Origin: Actinomycetota bacterium
GTDB taxonomy: Bacteria > Actinomycetota > Acidimicrobiia > Acidimicrobiales > Ilumatobacteraceae
Assembly: GCA_009704985.1 (NCBI GenBank)
Contig: WLDE01000015.1
Coordinates: 1 to 36,848 of the forward strand
Reading direction: 5' to 3'
Length of the DNA: 36,848 bases
The position numbers were made by a program, and so were the translations under genes. Of the stretch, positions 23,175-30,807 are shown in pieces. Position 1 is the first letter of the stretch. The number at the start of each line of letters is the position of its first letter. Under the pieces are notes generated by a model. That model was not told where the DNA came from and made no database searches. It saw only the letters and a program-made list of their open reading frames with translations.

Positions 23175-23876
23175 TCAGGCCGCGAGCGGCTGCAGCACGA
23201 CGAAGAACCGGACCGCCGGCAGGTTGGCGGTGTTGCCCTTCGTGACGTCAAGCCGCAGCTGCTCGTCGGGCAACAGCGCCGCGTGTGCCTGGTTCGGGAC
23301 CGGCAGGTAGAAGGTCCCGCTGTTCGGCAGGGTGTTCACGTTGTTGTAAGTCGCGGTCGTGATCGAATTGCCCGCCTGGTCCTTGAAGTTGATGACGACC
23401 GTGTTGCCCGCGTCGACACCGGCGACGTTGCCCTGCGTGAGCCCGTAGATGCCGAGCACGCGGTGTCCGCGGGGAGCGACAAAGACCGGCCGGTCGGCGA
23501 TGTCGGCACCGGCCGCCAGATCCTCGAGGTCCACCGGCACGATGAGCGACTGAGCCGGGTTGATGCGGCGGACCAGGACGGACGTCGTGTCATCCCCCGC
23601 CGCCTCGACGACGACGCCGGTGTCGAGGTTGCGAATGTCCCGCGTCGAGAGCCCTGTTGCCGGGTCGATGTACGCGCGCTCGCCCGGGACGAAGACCGTC
23701 GCCAAGGCCTTGTCGAGCTCGTCGATGCCCTCAAGCTGCAGGCCGACGAGCTCGTTGGCGGCGGTCGGGGTCGGGACCAGGCCTCGCACTGCGCCCACGT
23801 TCACGAACGTGCCTGCGGCCAGGGCCGCGGCCGGCCGGTGATTGATGCTGTCAGCGCGAGAACGACGAGTGTGCAT
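23175..23876 (-). CDS. Capsid decoration/head-fibre-like protein
   Basis: A 233-residue beta-rich protein after the major capsid gene. The N-terminal part (FVNVGAVRGLVPTPTAANE) recalls DUF2190-type decoration proteins; the C-terminal part (TFYLPVPNQAHAALLPDEQ) is a separate strand-rich domain. Its place between capsid and connector genes and the AGGAG-equipped ATG support a structural role. Head fibre is an alternative. Confidence 0.6.
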   Translation of the reverse strand: MHTRRSRADSINHRPAAALAAGTFVNVGAVRGLVPTPTAANELVGLQLEGIDELDKALATVFVPGERAYIDPATGLSTRDIRNLDTGVVVEAAGDDTTSVLVRRINPAQSLIVPVDLEDLAAGADIADRPVFVAPRGHRVLGIYGLTQGNVAGVDAGNTVVINFKDQAGNSITTATYNNVNTLPNSGTFYLPVPNQAHAALLPDEQLRLDVTKGNTANLPAVRFFVVLQPLAA

Positions 23877-23925
23877 GTGTGCTCCTTGCTCGGGTGTGTG
23901 TGCCCCGCCAGTGCGGAGCGTGAAT

Positions 23926-23955
23926 CCAGGCCCTTGGCTCTCGCCCTGGGCCTGG
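23926..23955. other. Hairpin between capsid and decoration genes
   Basis: CCAGGCCC and GGGCCTGG form an 8-bp stem with a 14-base loop, about 20 bases after the capsid stop. There is no T run on the minus strand, so it may be a weak attenuator, an mRNA-stabilising hairpin, or chance. The rest of 23877-23975 holds nothing recognisable. Confidence 0.35.
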
Positions 23956-23975
23956 TTGAAGTCAGTGGGAGTCGA

Positions 23976-26117
23976 TCAGGCCTTGCCCTTGGACCAGGCG
24001 AGCCCGCGGCCATCGCCCTTGCCAGCGCCGTAGCGGGCATACGCACGGATCGAGAAGCCCAGGACGTCTGCCGGAGCGTCGACGGCCTCGACCGTGACGT
24101 CCTGATTGCCCTGGACAAAGACCATGTCCACGGGCATGACCGAATCGCCGAGGATGGCGAAGTTGTCCTCCTGGCTGCCAGGGACGAACTTCGTCAAGGA
24201 CATGAACGGGCTGCAGATCGGCGTGAGCTTGCCCTGGTGCGGGTTGTCGGCCAGCTTGGGCTTGTTGGCGGTCGTCGTCTCGTTGACCTGCTGGGCCTTG
24301 TACAGCAGATCCGCGGCGGTCTTGTTCTTCGTCGTGACCAGCACCTTGGTCGGCTGAAGGAGGATCGGCAGACCGTTCGCGTCGACCTGATCCATCAGCA
24401 GCCGCTCGAGGGCGCTGATCGATTCGATCGAGAAGGCCGAGTCCGCACCCTCGATGTAGTTCTTCCTGGCGGCGCTGATCTCCGTGCCGAGCATGGAGAA
24501 GAGCACCTTGTACGCATCAATTTCAATCTGCTGCGCGGCGTGCACGGCGAACATCCCGGGCAGGCGATCGAGCGCGCCGAGGTGGTCGTTGATGTACATG
24601 ACCTCGGTGATGTTCACGATGCCGGCAATCTGCTTCGCCTGCGTCGTGAACTCGCTCTCCTGGAGGCTCACGTCCTGAATCGTGCCGTCCTTGGCGACTT
24701 CGCGCATCGTCCCCAAGAGATCGATCTGATACGACTTGCTCGGCTGGAAGTTGGCGACGGGCCGCACGCTGCAGAACTGCCTCCAGGTCATGGGCTGCCG
24801 CTGCCACTGTTCCCGAAGGCGAGCGTCAACATACGAGTTGAACACGCTGGCCAGGGGAATGGTGCTCGCCGAGGCGGCTTGGATCGTGCGCTTCGCCTGA
24901 GCACGAAGCTGCAAGTCCAGTGCCTTCGCGGCCCGGAGCTCATCGGTGTGCGACATGTTGACCGAGTACTCGCCGTGAGCGGCCAGGAACTGGCGGACGG
25001 TCTTCTGAAGCGACGAACCGAGGCTCAGGCGATCGCCCTGCTCGACCGCCTGTGCGCCGAAGCGGCGGATGCGGTCATCGTCCTTCATGACTCCTGCGGT
25101 GAGGCCGGCCGCCAGGCAGAGGCCGATGGTCCCGGGCGTGGTGCCGCTGTTGATGTGCGCGGCGGGCGCGCTGGACGCCTTGAGCTTGAACACTTCGAGT
25201 TCGACCTTTTCGGCGGTCCACTTGTTCCTGATGGCCTTCGCGGCCAGCTCGAGGTGGGTGGTGCCGCAGATCTCCAGGATCTTGCTCTGACGCTCGAGGT
25301 TCTGCGCGAGCTCCTCATCGCTGGCCTGGATCGTCGATCGGCTGTTCGCCGCGGCCAGCCGCCCTCGGCTCGCGGCCTGAACGCCGGTCGCCGCGCCGGA
25401 GCCAGCGGCAGCCGCCTCGCCGGCCTTGGCCGCGTCGGCCTGCTCGGCGTCGTACTCCGCCTGCAACGTGGTCATCTCGTCGTCCGTCAGGTCCGCCAGG
25501 ACCTTGCCCTTCGCCTTCACCCATGCCTCGAAGCCCATGCGTTTCTCCTTTGTTTCGCCCGCGCGCTGGGCGGCGAGCCTGGTTTCCGTGTCCGGGTCCG
25601 CGCCCGCCGCCACAAGCGACACTTCGCGGAGCCGTGACGTGGTGACGATTTCAACAGGGCCAACGACCTCGCGGCCGTTGACCACGGTCTTTTCTCCCGC
25701 TCTCAATTCCCTTGTCTCGATGACATCGATTCCAATCGAGGCCTCCCACGAATAGCCGTTTTTGGCCATCGCGACGACAAGGTCGGCCTCCGGGTACCCA
25801 ATCGCGGACACCACGGCCGCGACATAGAGCTGGCCGGTGTCGACACGCGCCGACTCAAGATGACCGAGGATCTTGGACTCGTCGTGCTGACGCAGGAATG
25901 AGCGAGGCTTGCCCTCGCGGAGGTCGATCCCCGCCAAGTCGACGACGACCCCATCCCAGAAACCGGGATGCTCGATGCGGCTGCCTGTGTAGGCGAGACT
26001 CTCGAACCGCGGGAGCTTCGTGCCGTCCGCGTTCTGAAACTTCATGCTGCCGCCCGAGGAGGCGAGCCGAATCTGGCGCGTGCGCGAAACGTTGAGGTTG
26101 AGTCGGCGGGTCTTCAC
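23976..26117 (-). CDS. Prohead protease fused to major capsid protein
   Basis: A 713-residue fusion. Residues 30-180 are a S78/U35-type prohead protease with His78 in FLRQHDESK, Ser127 in YSWEASIGID and Glu165 in REVSLVAAGADPD. Residues 194-290 are acidic and helical (scaffold-like, LADLTDDEMTTLQAEYDAE). The remainder is an HK97-fold capsid protein (for example VANFQPSKSYQIDLLG and the final region AYARYGAGKGDG). It starts at GTG 26117 in a GTGA overlap with the portal gene. Fusions of these two steps are known in some phages. A second, in-frame start at 25538 is listed separately. Confidence 0.85.
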   Translation of the reverse strand: MKTRRLNLNVSRTRQIRLASSGGSMKFQNADGTKLPRFESLAYTGSRIEHPGFWDGVVVDLAGIDLREGKPRSFLRQHDESKILGHLESARVDTGQLYVAAVVSAIGYPEADLVVAMAKNGYSWEASIGIDVIETRELRAGEKTVVNGREVVGPVEIVTTSRLREVSLVAAGADPDTETRLAAQRAGETKEKRMGFEAWVKAKGKVLADLTDDEMTTLQAEYDAEQADAAKAGEAAAAGSGAATGVQAASRGRLAAANSRSTIQASDEELAQNLERQSKILEICGTTHLELAAKAIRNKWTAEKVELEVFKLKASSAPAAHINSGTTPGTIGLCLAAGLTAGVMKDDDRIRRFGAQAVEQGDRLSLGSSLQKTVRQFLAAHGEYSVNMSHTDELRAAKALDLQLRAQAKRTIQAASASTIPLASVFNSYVDARLREQWQRQPMTWRQFCSVRPVANFQPSKSYQIDLLGTMREVAKDGTIQDVSLQESEFTTQAKQIAGIVNITEVMYINDHLGALDRLPGMFAVHAAQQIEIDAYKVLFSMLGTEISAARKNYIEGADSAFSIESISALERLLMDQVDANGLPILLQPTKVLVTTKNKTAADLLYKAQQVNETTTANKPKLADNPHQGKLTPICSPFMSLTKFVPGSQEDNFAILGDSVMPVDMVFVQGNQDVTVEAVDAPADVLGFSIRAYARYGAGKGDGRGLAWSKGKA
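25536..25553 (-). promoter_or_regulatory. Internal ribosome site and start for capsid-only product
   Basis: Inside the fused gene, AAAGGAG lies six bases before ATG 25538 (codon 194), exactly at the junction of the protease and scaffold domains. It is one of the best ribosome sites in the window. It would yield a 520-residue scaffold-capsid protein in frame with the fusion, analogous to nested genes such as lambda C/Nu3. Confidence 0.7.
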
Positions 26118-27652
26118 TGGGCGGCCTCCTGCAGGTTGTTGTCGGCGCTGCCCTGGCCGCTCGCGGTCGATGATGCCGGCTGCGAGGCCTTGGGCTGCAT
26201 GAACTCGAGCTGCGTGCCCCCGAGCATCGCGCGTTCGCTGCGGATCATGCTCGCTTGGCTGCGCGGGTCGCGCGTGCTGTACTGGCGGACGCAGTCGCCC
26301 CACGTCTTCAGTCCGTGGCGCACCGCTTCGATGTCGGCGTTCATCGTCTTTTCAACGTCGACGTGCGGCCGGATCGGCCAGGCCCAGAAGGCCTGCAGTC
26401 GCAGCAGCAGCGATCGGAGCCGATAGGAGAACTTGCCTTCGCCTGCTCGCGCCGCCCACAGCTGGTCGCTCTTGACGGCGTACCAGAGGTACTTGTCCAG
26501 GAGCGGGGCGATCACGAGCTCCTCGATCCGCATCTGCCGGTCCTGCGTGGCCAGGTTGTACGACTGGAAGTCCAGTCGGGCGCTCGCGTACGAGTGCCCG
26601 CTGCTGTCGCCAAACGCGATGCAGTACGGCATCAGCACCGCACGCGCCGCCTCCGTGACGACCGACTTGTAGTACTCGCCATACGTTGCGCCGCCGTGGC
26701 CGGGCTGCAGCATCTGCGCTTCCCAGCCTGCCGGCAGCGTGACCGCCATGCGGTTGGCGAGCGGGAGCGTCAGACCGGTCGCGACCTTGGCAGTCTGGCC
26801 GTCCGGCGGCGTGTCGGTCTTGAAGAACACGGCGAAGTTGGCGTTCGTCTCGGCCTGGGCAACCGTCGCCAGGCCGAACCGGCGAAGGTTGGCGAGCAGC
26901 GGGATGGCCGCGGCGATCGCGGGGAAGCCTCTTCGCTGGCCTGGGCGCTGCCAGTCGAATAGGTGCAGCATGTCCTCGGCGTCGACCGGCGTCGTCTCGA
27001 GCGACGCGCCCAGGCCGTTCACCTCGCCGGGGTGATCGACCCGCACGTGGTAGCGGATGGGGTTGCCGAAGGTGTCGTAATCGATGCCCGAGACATGCTC
27101 CGGCGACTCGAAGACAAACGGGGAGCTTTCGACCTGGTCGGCTTCGAGGAGGCGAAGATCCAGCTGGATCGGGTGCTTGATCTTCGGGTTGTGGAGCATG
27201 ACGCCGAAGGCCTCGCCGTCGATCGCCTCAGCGCGGACCATGACGGAGAGCTTGCGGCGCAGTGCGATCGCTCGCGCCCACTTCTGGAAGAGAACCTCGA
27301 ACTCGTCGATCTCGGCGCGGAGGTCGTCGTCGGGCTGTTCGCCCATCGGAAGGTCAAGTTGCAGCGTCGGCCCGCGGCCGATCGTGTCGATGGTGAGCGT
27401 CTGCACCATGCCCGCCAGGACGGCGTTGTTGGCGGCTTCGGCGCGGCAGCGCTCGCGGGCGATGCGGCGGACCTGGGGTACCAGGCTCGCGATCGCCGAG
27501 CGGTCGTCGGCCGTCTGCAGGAAGTGACGCGCGATCTCCGGGGTGTTCCGCGCGATGTCGTACCGCGTGGCCTCGACTCGCGCAGGCTCAGCAGAAGCAG
27601 CCATGGCGGGCGGCGAGGCCTGGACACCGGTTGGAAGGTCTACGTAGATCAT
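26114..27652 (-). CDS. Portal protein (lambda gpB type)
   Basis: A 512-residue portal with the lambda-family order: an N-terminal helical part (YDIARNTPEIARHFLQTAD), VQTLTIDTIGRGPTLQ, a core with SVMVRAEAIDGEAFGVM, VEGGHVSG-like region, MLHLFDWQRPGQRRGFPAI, and YASARLDFQSY near residue 375. C-terminal Gln/Ser-rich tail. Portals form the dodecameric ring through which DNA is packaged. ATG overlaps the stop of the gpW-like gene. The family call is strong from motif order. Confidence 0.88.
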   Translation of the reverse strand: MIYVDLPTGVQASPPAMAASAEPARVEATRYDIARNTPEIARHFLQTADDRSAIASLVPQVRRIARERCRAEAANNAVLAGMVQTLTIDTIGRGPTLQLDLPMGEQPDDDLRAEIDEFEVLFQKWARAIALRRKLSVMVRAEAIDGEAFGVMLHNPKIKHPIQLDLRLLEADQVESSPFVFESPEHVSGIDYDTFGNPIRYHVRVDHPGEVNGLGASLETTPVDAEDMLHLFDWQRPGQRRGFPAIAAAIPLLANLRRFGLATVAQAETNANFAVFFKTDTPPDGQTAKVATGLTLPLANRMAVTLPAGWEAQMLQPGHGGATYGEYYKSVVTEAARAVLMPYCIAFGDSSGHSYASARLDFQSYNLATQDRQMRIEELVIAPLLDKYLWYAVKSDQLWAARAGEGKFSYRLRSLLLRLQAFWAWPIRPHVDVEKTMNADIEAVRHGLKTWGDCVRQYSTRDPRSQASMIRSERAMLGGTQLEFMQPKASQPASSTASGQGSADNNLQEAAQ

Positions 27653-27852
27653 GTTCCGGGGGGCTGGGGGATGATCTTGACGAAGCCGATCGCGCTGAGT
27701 GGGTTGCTTGAGACGCTTGCCCGCTGGATCTCTCGGCGTGCCTCGATCGTCTCGGTCACGCTGTCGAGGGTGACCGACTGGCCATCCGACGTCGTCGAGC
27801 GCACGCCCTCTTTGGCTCGCTCCTCGATTTTCGTCTTCAGCTCGTCAGCCAT
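27649..27852 (-). CDS. gpW-like head-tail joining protein
   Basis: A 67-residue protein (lambda gpW has 68). RSTTSDGQSVTLDSV is the strand-turn-strand typical of W (dimensions and position identical), followed by a helix (ETIEARREIQRAS). It lies immediately before portal, as W precedes B in lambda. ATG at 27852 is preferred over an upstream start because of AGGAG. The call rests on length, motif and synteny. Confidence 0.72.
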   Translation of the reverse strand: MADELKTKIEERAKEGVRSTTSDGQSVTLDSVTETIEARREIQRASVSSNPLSAIGFVKIIPQPPGT

Positions 27853-27917
27853 TGCAAGGGCTCCTGGTCCGCTTGGTTCTACCGACTGGTCCACCTTCGG
27901 GCAAGGGCTCGGGGGAA

Positions 27918-27940
27918 AACGTCCCAGCGTCTGGGACGTT
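27918..27940 (-). terminator. Hairpin terminator after the beta-helix gene (left inverted repeat)
   Basis: A perfect 10-bp stem, AACGTCCCAG and CTGGGACGTT, with a 3-base loop, five bases after the beta-helix stop and followed on the minus strand by TTTTCCCC. It is a good intrinsic terminator. The same sequence in opposite orientation occurs at 30478-30500; see findings. Confidence 0.75.
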
Positions 27941-27945
27941 CCGTG

Positions 27946-30078
27946 TCAATTCAGTCGTCGCGGACCGCCGATGGGGGGAGCGAGGGCGTCGAGCGGACCG
28001 AGCACCGCAAGGGCGAGCTCCCGGCCGTTGAGGTCGTACTCGGGCCTCAGCCAGTCCAGGTGTGGCTGCACTCGCGGCGTCGCCGACGCCAGGGCAAAGG
28101 GCGAGTCGAGGAACGTCGGCGAGTCGGTGAGGTTCACGCCGGGCACGACGTTGCCTCCGCCGAAGTCGCGTGGGACTTCACGAACACCGAAGAACTCGCA
28201 GCCGGCCATGCCTCCGGTGCCGCCGGCCGCGGGTGCTCCGTTGCGGAATCCAACGACGTTCTTGTCGGTGCCGCTGACCGGCGCGCCCCCAAGGAAGGTG
28301 AGGCGGCTGTTGACGCCGAAGCTCTTCGAGAACTCCGTCGACCTGAATCGAGCGAGGAACTCGGCCATCTGGTTCGGCGCAGACTTGATCGTGAACTGCG
28401 AGTTGGCCATGGCGATGACGGGCGTCGAGCCCGTGTTCGTGGCGAAGATCGTCCAGTAGGTCGTGCTATTCCCGGCGAGCGATCGGGCGTCGATCTCGAA
28501 GCGGCTTCCCATGAAGAGCAGGTTGTTGTTCGAAGCGTTCAACGCGACGACTGCGCCCGAGCCCGACGTCCACGGGATCTGGACATCGCACCCGAGGTAC
28601 GAGGTGTCCATCGACAGCGAGAGGGCTCCGAGCCGTCCGAGCGGCTGTCGGCAGAGGATGACGCGCGATCGCCCCCACGAGGTGGCAAGCTCGGCGTTGG
28701 GCTGGCTCTGGCCATCGCCGCGGCCGTCAGCGCCGCCGATGAAGACGACGCTCCCACCGTCGGCGACTGCGTCCTCGTCGATCTCGCAGTCCATGATGAT
28801 GGCCAACGCCGGTGGCGGCTGGTTCGCACCCGCGTGACCGTACCAGCCCTGGCACACGCCACGGGGCGTGCTCGTAATCGTCGTGCCCGTTCCGTTGGTA
28901 CCCAGGTTGAGCGACCGAAGGTTTCCACCGATCAGCCGATCCCCGATGACCAAGAACTCGTTGCCGCCGCCTTGCGCGTAGTCCACGTGAACCGTCGAGT
29001 TTCCGAGGTTGTCTCCCTGCGTGAAGCCCGCCGAGTTTCGCCAGTAGAGCGTCGTCCCGCCCGTCGCGTTCAGGGCTGTGACGAGGTGGCCGTACGCGTG
29101 GTGACCGCTATAGCCGACCACGCAGTTGTCGATGACGGCGTACTTGTTGCCCTCGTGGGTCAGATGAATGCAGTACGCCTGGCTGACGCCGACGTCGGAG
29201 TTCATGCCCCAGCCCGCAACGACGAGGCCGCTACTTCGGAAGCCCGTGACGTCGCCGACGCTGATACCCCGTGTCGTCGCGATCTGGGCTTCGATCCGGC
29301 CTGTGGTGTTCTGGATCGCGTTCCTCGCGGACCGCGAAACGTGGAAGAGTCGCTGGTTCGTCGGGTCATAAACCGCGCTGTCCTGGTCGAGGGCCGCGAG
29401 CGTCGCCAGCTGCGCGGTGATCGTCGGGCTTGTCGCCGCGGTGAGCCGACCACCCCAGGCGATCGTCTGCCGACCCATGCCTCCCGCCGCTCCGTCGCGC
29501 GGATCATCCTCGGCGAAACGCGTGTGATACACGGTCTGCGTGACGGAGCGGAACCAGACGTTGCCCGGCAGTCCGGCGTACCCGCCGCCGAGCGTGCTCG
29601 CGAGCGTCCACCCGCCGGCAAAGGGGGCGAGAAAGCCCAGGATCTGCGGCGCTCGTTGGAGCGAGCCCACGTCGTCAGCGCCCGCTGTCGCTGTGCCTCG
29701 ATACCCGGTGATGGTGATGTTGTTCAGGTTGATGTTGGTCTGCGAGCCCGCCAGGTTGGCGGGGTCGCAACGGAACACATCGCCGCGGCGGAGATAGATC
29801 GTCGTGTTCGCTTGTGCGTTCGCGGCGATGATCGCGGCGAGGTCGGCCGTGTGCCGAGCGCCGAAGGCCAGTGCCGGTGTCGTCCCGTTCCTGGCTGGAT
29901 TGGCACCAGTCACGGCACCGGTCGCCGACCCGTTCGCGTTGAACTCGATGTAGATCGAGTTTTGCCGCTGGATCGGGCACAGGCTCAGCAGGAGTTGAGC
30001 GCCGGCCTTGATCCACAGAAGCTCGGCGCGAGTGCCGGGCGCAGGAAGCGGTCCCTGGCTGTCGAGCAGGAAGGGCAT
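27946..30078 (-). CDS. Right-handed beta-helix protein (tailspike-like)
   Basis: A 710-residue protein with repeated short strands and asparagine-rich turns typical of pectin-lyase-like beta-helices (INLNNITITGYRG, YAVIDNCVVGYSGHHAYGH, NNNLLFMGSRFEIDARSL). A short N-terminal domain (MPFLLDSQGPLPAPGTR) may attach it to the virion. Such phage proteins bind or cut cell-surface polysaccharide. It lies between the terminase and the portal connector, not with the tail-tip genes, and is bounded by inverted repeats. Alternatives: capsid spike or a lyase for host matrix. No catalytic residues can be named. Confidence 0.78.
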   Translation of the reverse strand: MPFLLDSQGPLPAPGTRAELLWIKAGAQLLLSLCPIQRQNSIYIEFNANGSATGAVTGANPARNGTTPALAFGARHTADLAAIIAANAQANTTIYLRRGDVFRCDPANLAGSQTNINLNNITITGYRGTATAGADDVGSLQRAPQILGFLAPFAGGWTLASTLGGGYAGLPGNVWFRSVTQTVYHTRFAEDDPRDGAAGGMGRQTIAWGGRLTAATSPTITAQLATLAALDQDSAVYDPTNQRLFHVSRSARNAIQNTTGRIEAQIATTRGISVGDVTGFRSSGLVVAGWGMNSDVGVSQAYCIHLTHEGNKYAVIDNCVVGYSGHHAYGHLVTALNATGGTTLYWRNSAGFTQGDNLGNSTVHVDYAQGGGNEFLVIGDRLIGGNLRSLNLGTNGTGTTITSTPRGVCQGWYGHAGANQPPPALAIIMDCEIDEDAVADGGSVVFIGGADGRGDGQSQPNAELATSWGRSRVILCRQPLGRLGALSLSMDTSYLGCDVQIPWTSGSGAVVALNASNNNLLFMGSRFEIDARSLAGNSTTYWTIFATNTGSTPVIAMANSQFTIKSAPNQMAEFLARFRSTEFSKSFGVNSRLTFLGGAPVSGTDKNVVGFRNGAPAAGGTGGMAGCEFFGVREVPRDFGGGNVVPGVNLTDSPTFLDSPFALASATPRVQPHLDWLRPEYDLNGRELALAVLGPLDALAPPIGGPRRLN

Positions 30079-30081
30079 GGC

Positions 30082-30384
30082 TTACTCCGTGGGGATGACA
30101 GAGGCGATCGCGTTGCCGCCGACGGCGCGGAGTCGCAGTGTCTTGAGGCCTGCCAGCTTGCCGCCGGTTCCAAGCTCGCGCTCCTTCCGAAACTCGACGG
30201 ACGTCCCGGGGCTGACCTTGTGCCAGGTGGCTCCGTGAATCTCCGGCGCGTTGACCTCGACTGCCGTGGGGCTCGCGAACTCGCAGGTCACCAGGACGGA
30301 CCGATAGGGCGCGCCGAAGTCGCCGTTGAAGACTTCGTTGGTGGCTCCGCTGGCGATGGTGACCGAGTTGAAGGGCAGACTCAT
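30082..30384 (-). CDS. Small beta-rich structural protein paired with the beta-helix
   Basis: A 100-residue protein of strands (SVTIASGATNEVFNGDF, RSVLVTCEFASPTAVEV) and a hydrophobic end (LKTLRLRAVGGNAIASVIP). ATG at 30384 has CCGGAG. It ends three bases before the beta-helix gene and lies in the same repeat-bounded cassette. It may be an adaptor, trimerisation partner or capsid accessory for the spike. No family recognised. Confidence 0.6.
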   Translation of the reverse strand: MSLPFNSVTIASGATNEVFNGDFGAPYRSVLVTCEFASPTAVEVNAPEIHGATWHKVSPGTSVEFRKERELGTGGKLAGLKTLRLRAVGGNAIASVIPTE

Positions 30385-30477
30385 GAGCGGCTCCGGTGGG
30401 GATCTCGCACGCGACGTGTGGCTGTCGTCGCGGAAGTCCTACCAGCTCACGCTGAGGGGATCAATGGGCGGCGGCGG

Positions 30478-30500
30478 AACGTCCCAGACGCTGGGACGTT
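30478..30500. repeat. Right inverted repeat and hairpin of the beta-helix cassette
   Basis: The same 10-bp stem as at 27918-27940 (AACGTCCCAG/CTGGGACGTT) with loop ACG, two bases after the stop of the zinc-ribbon gene. Exact reverse complement of the left copy over 26 bases counting the adjoining CCG/CGG. On the minus strand it is followed by CCGCCGCC, without a T run, so it is a poor terminator here. Confidence 0.78.
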
Positions 30501-30501
30501 C

Positions 30502-30807
30502 TCACAAAATTTGTTCGATGGTGCAGAAGACGTGCTTGCAGTAGTCGCACTCGCGCCAGCGCTGGCGAAAGTTCGCCCCCACGTTGGTCTCGCGGAACCG
30601 GCTGGTCTTCACGCTCGCGTTGCAGCCACACTTTGGGCAGCGGATCGGATCTCCGCTCGGCTGGTACGCGGGGTCGAGCGCGGCGTATGGCCCGCTCGGC
30701 GCTGCCGGCCCCGAGGTGGCATCTGCGGACGCGGGTGTCGGCGGCGGAGCTCCGCCGGCTGGACGCGCGGGTGGTGGACCCTTCTTGCCTTTGTCGCTCA
30801 GCCCCAT
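30502..30807 (-). CDS. Zinc-ribbon protein (Ogr/NrdR-like)
   Basis: A 101-residue protein. The N-terminal half is Pro/Ala/Gly-rich and disordered. Residues 55-100 form a zinc ribbon: CPKCGCNASVKTSRFRETN and RQRWRECDYCKHVF, with Cys57, Cys60, Cys87, Cys90, then CTIEQI. The TSR and final T-x-E positions match the Ogr/Delta late activators and the NrdR ribbon. Starts at 30807, overlapping the terminase stop, with GGGAG. A late-gene activator or packaging accessory is possible (inference). Confidence 0.68.
   Translation of the reverse strand: MGLSDKGKKGPPPARPAGGAPPPTPASADATSGPAAPSGPYAALDPAYQPSGDPIRCPKCGCNASVKTSRFRETNVGANFRQRWRECDYCKHVFCTIEQIL

Noticed and set aside
23283..25637. Plus-strand open frame of 784 codons
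   Set aside because: Antisense to the capsid and decoration genes, which have motifs and ribosome sites.
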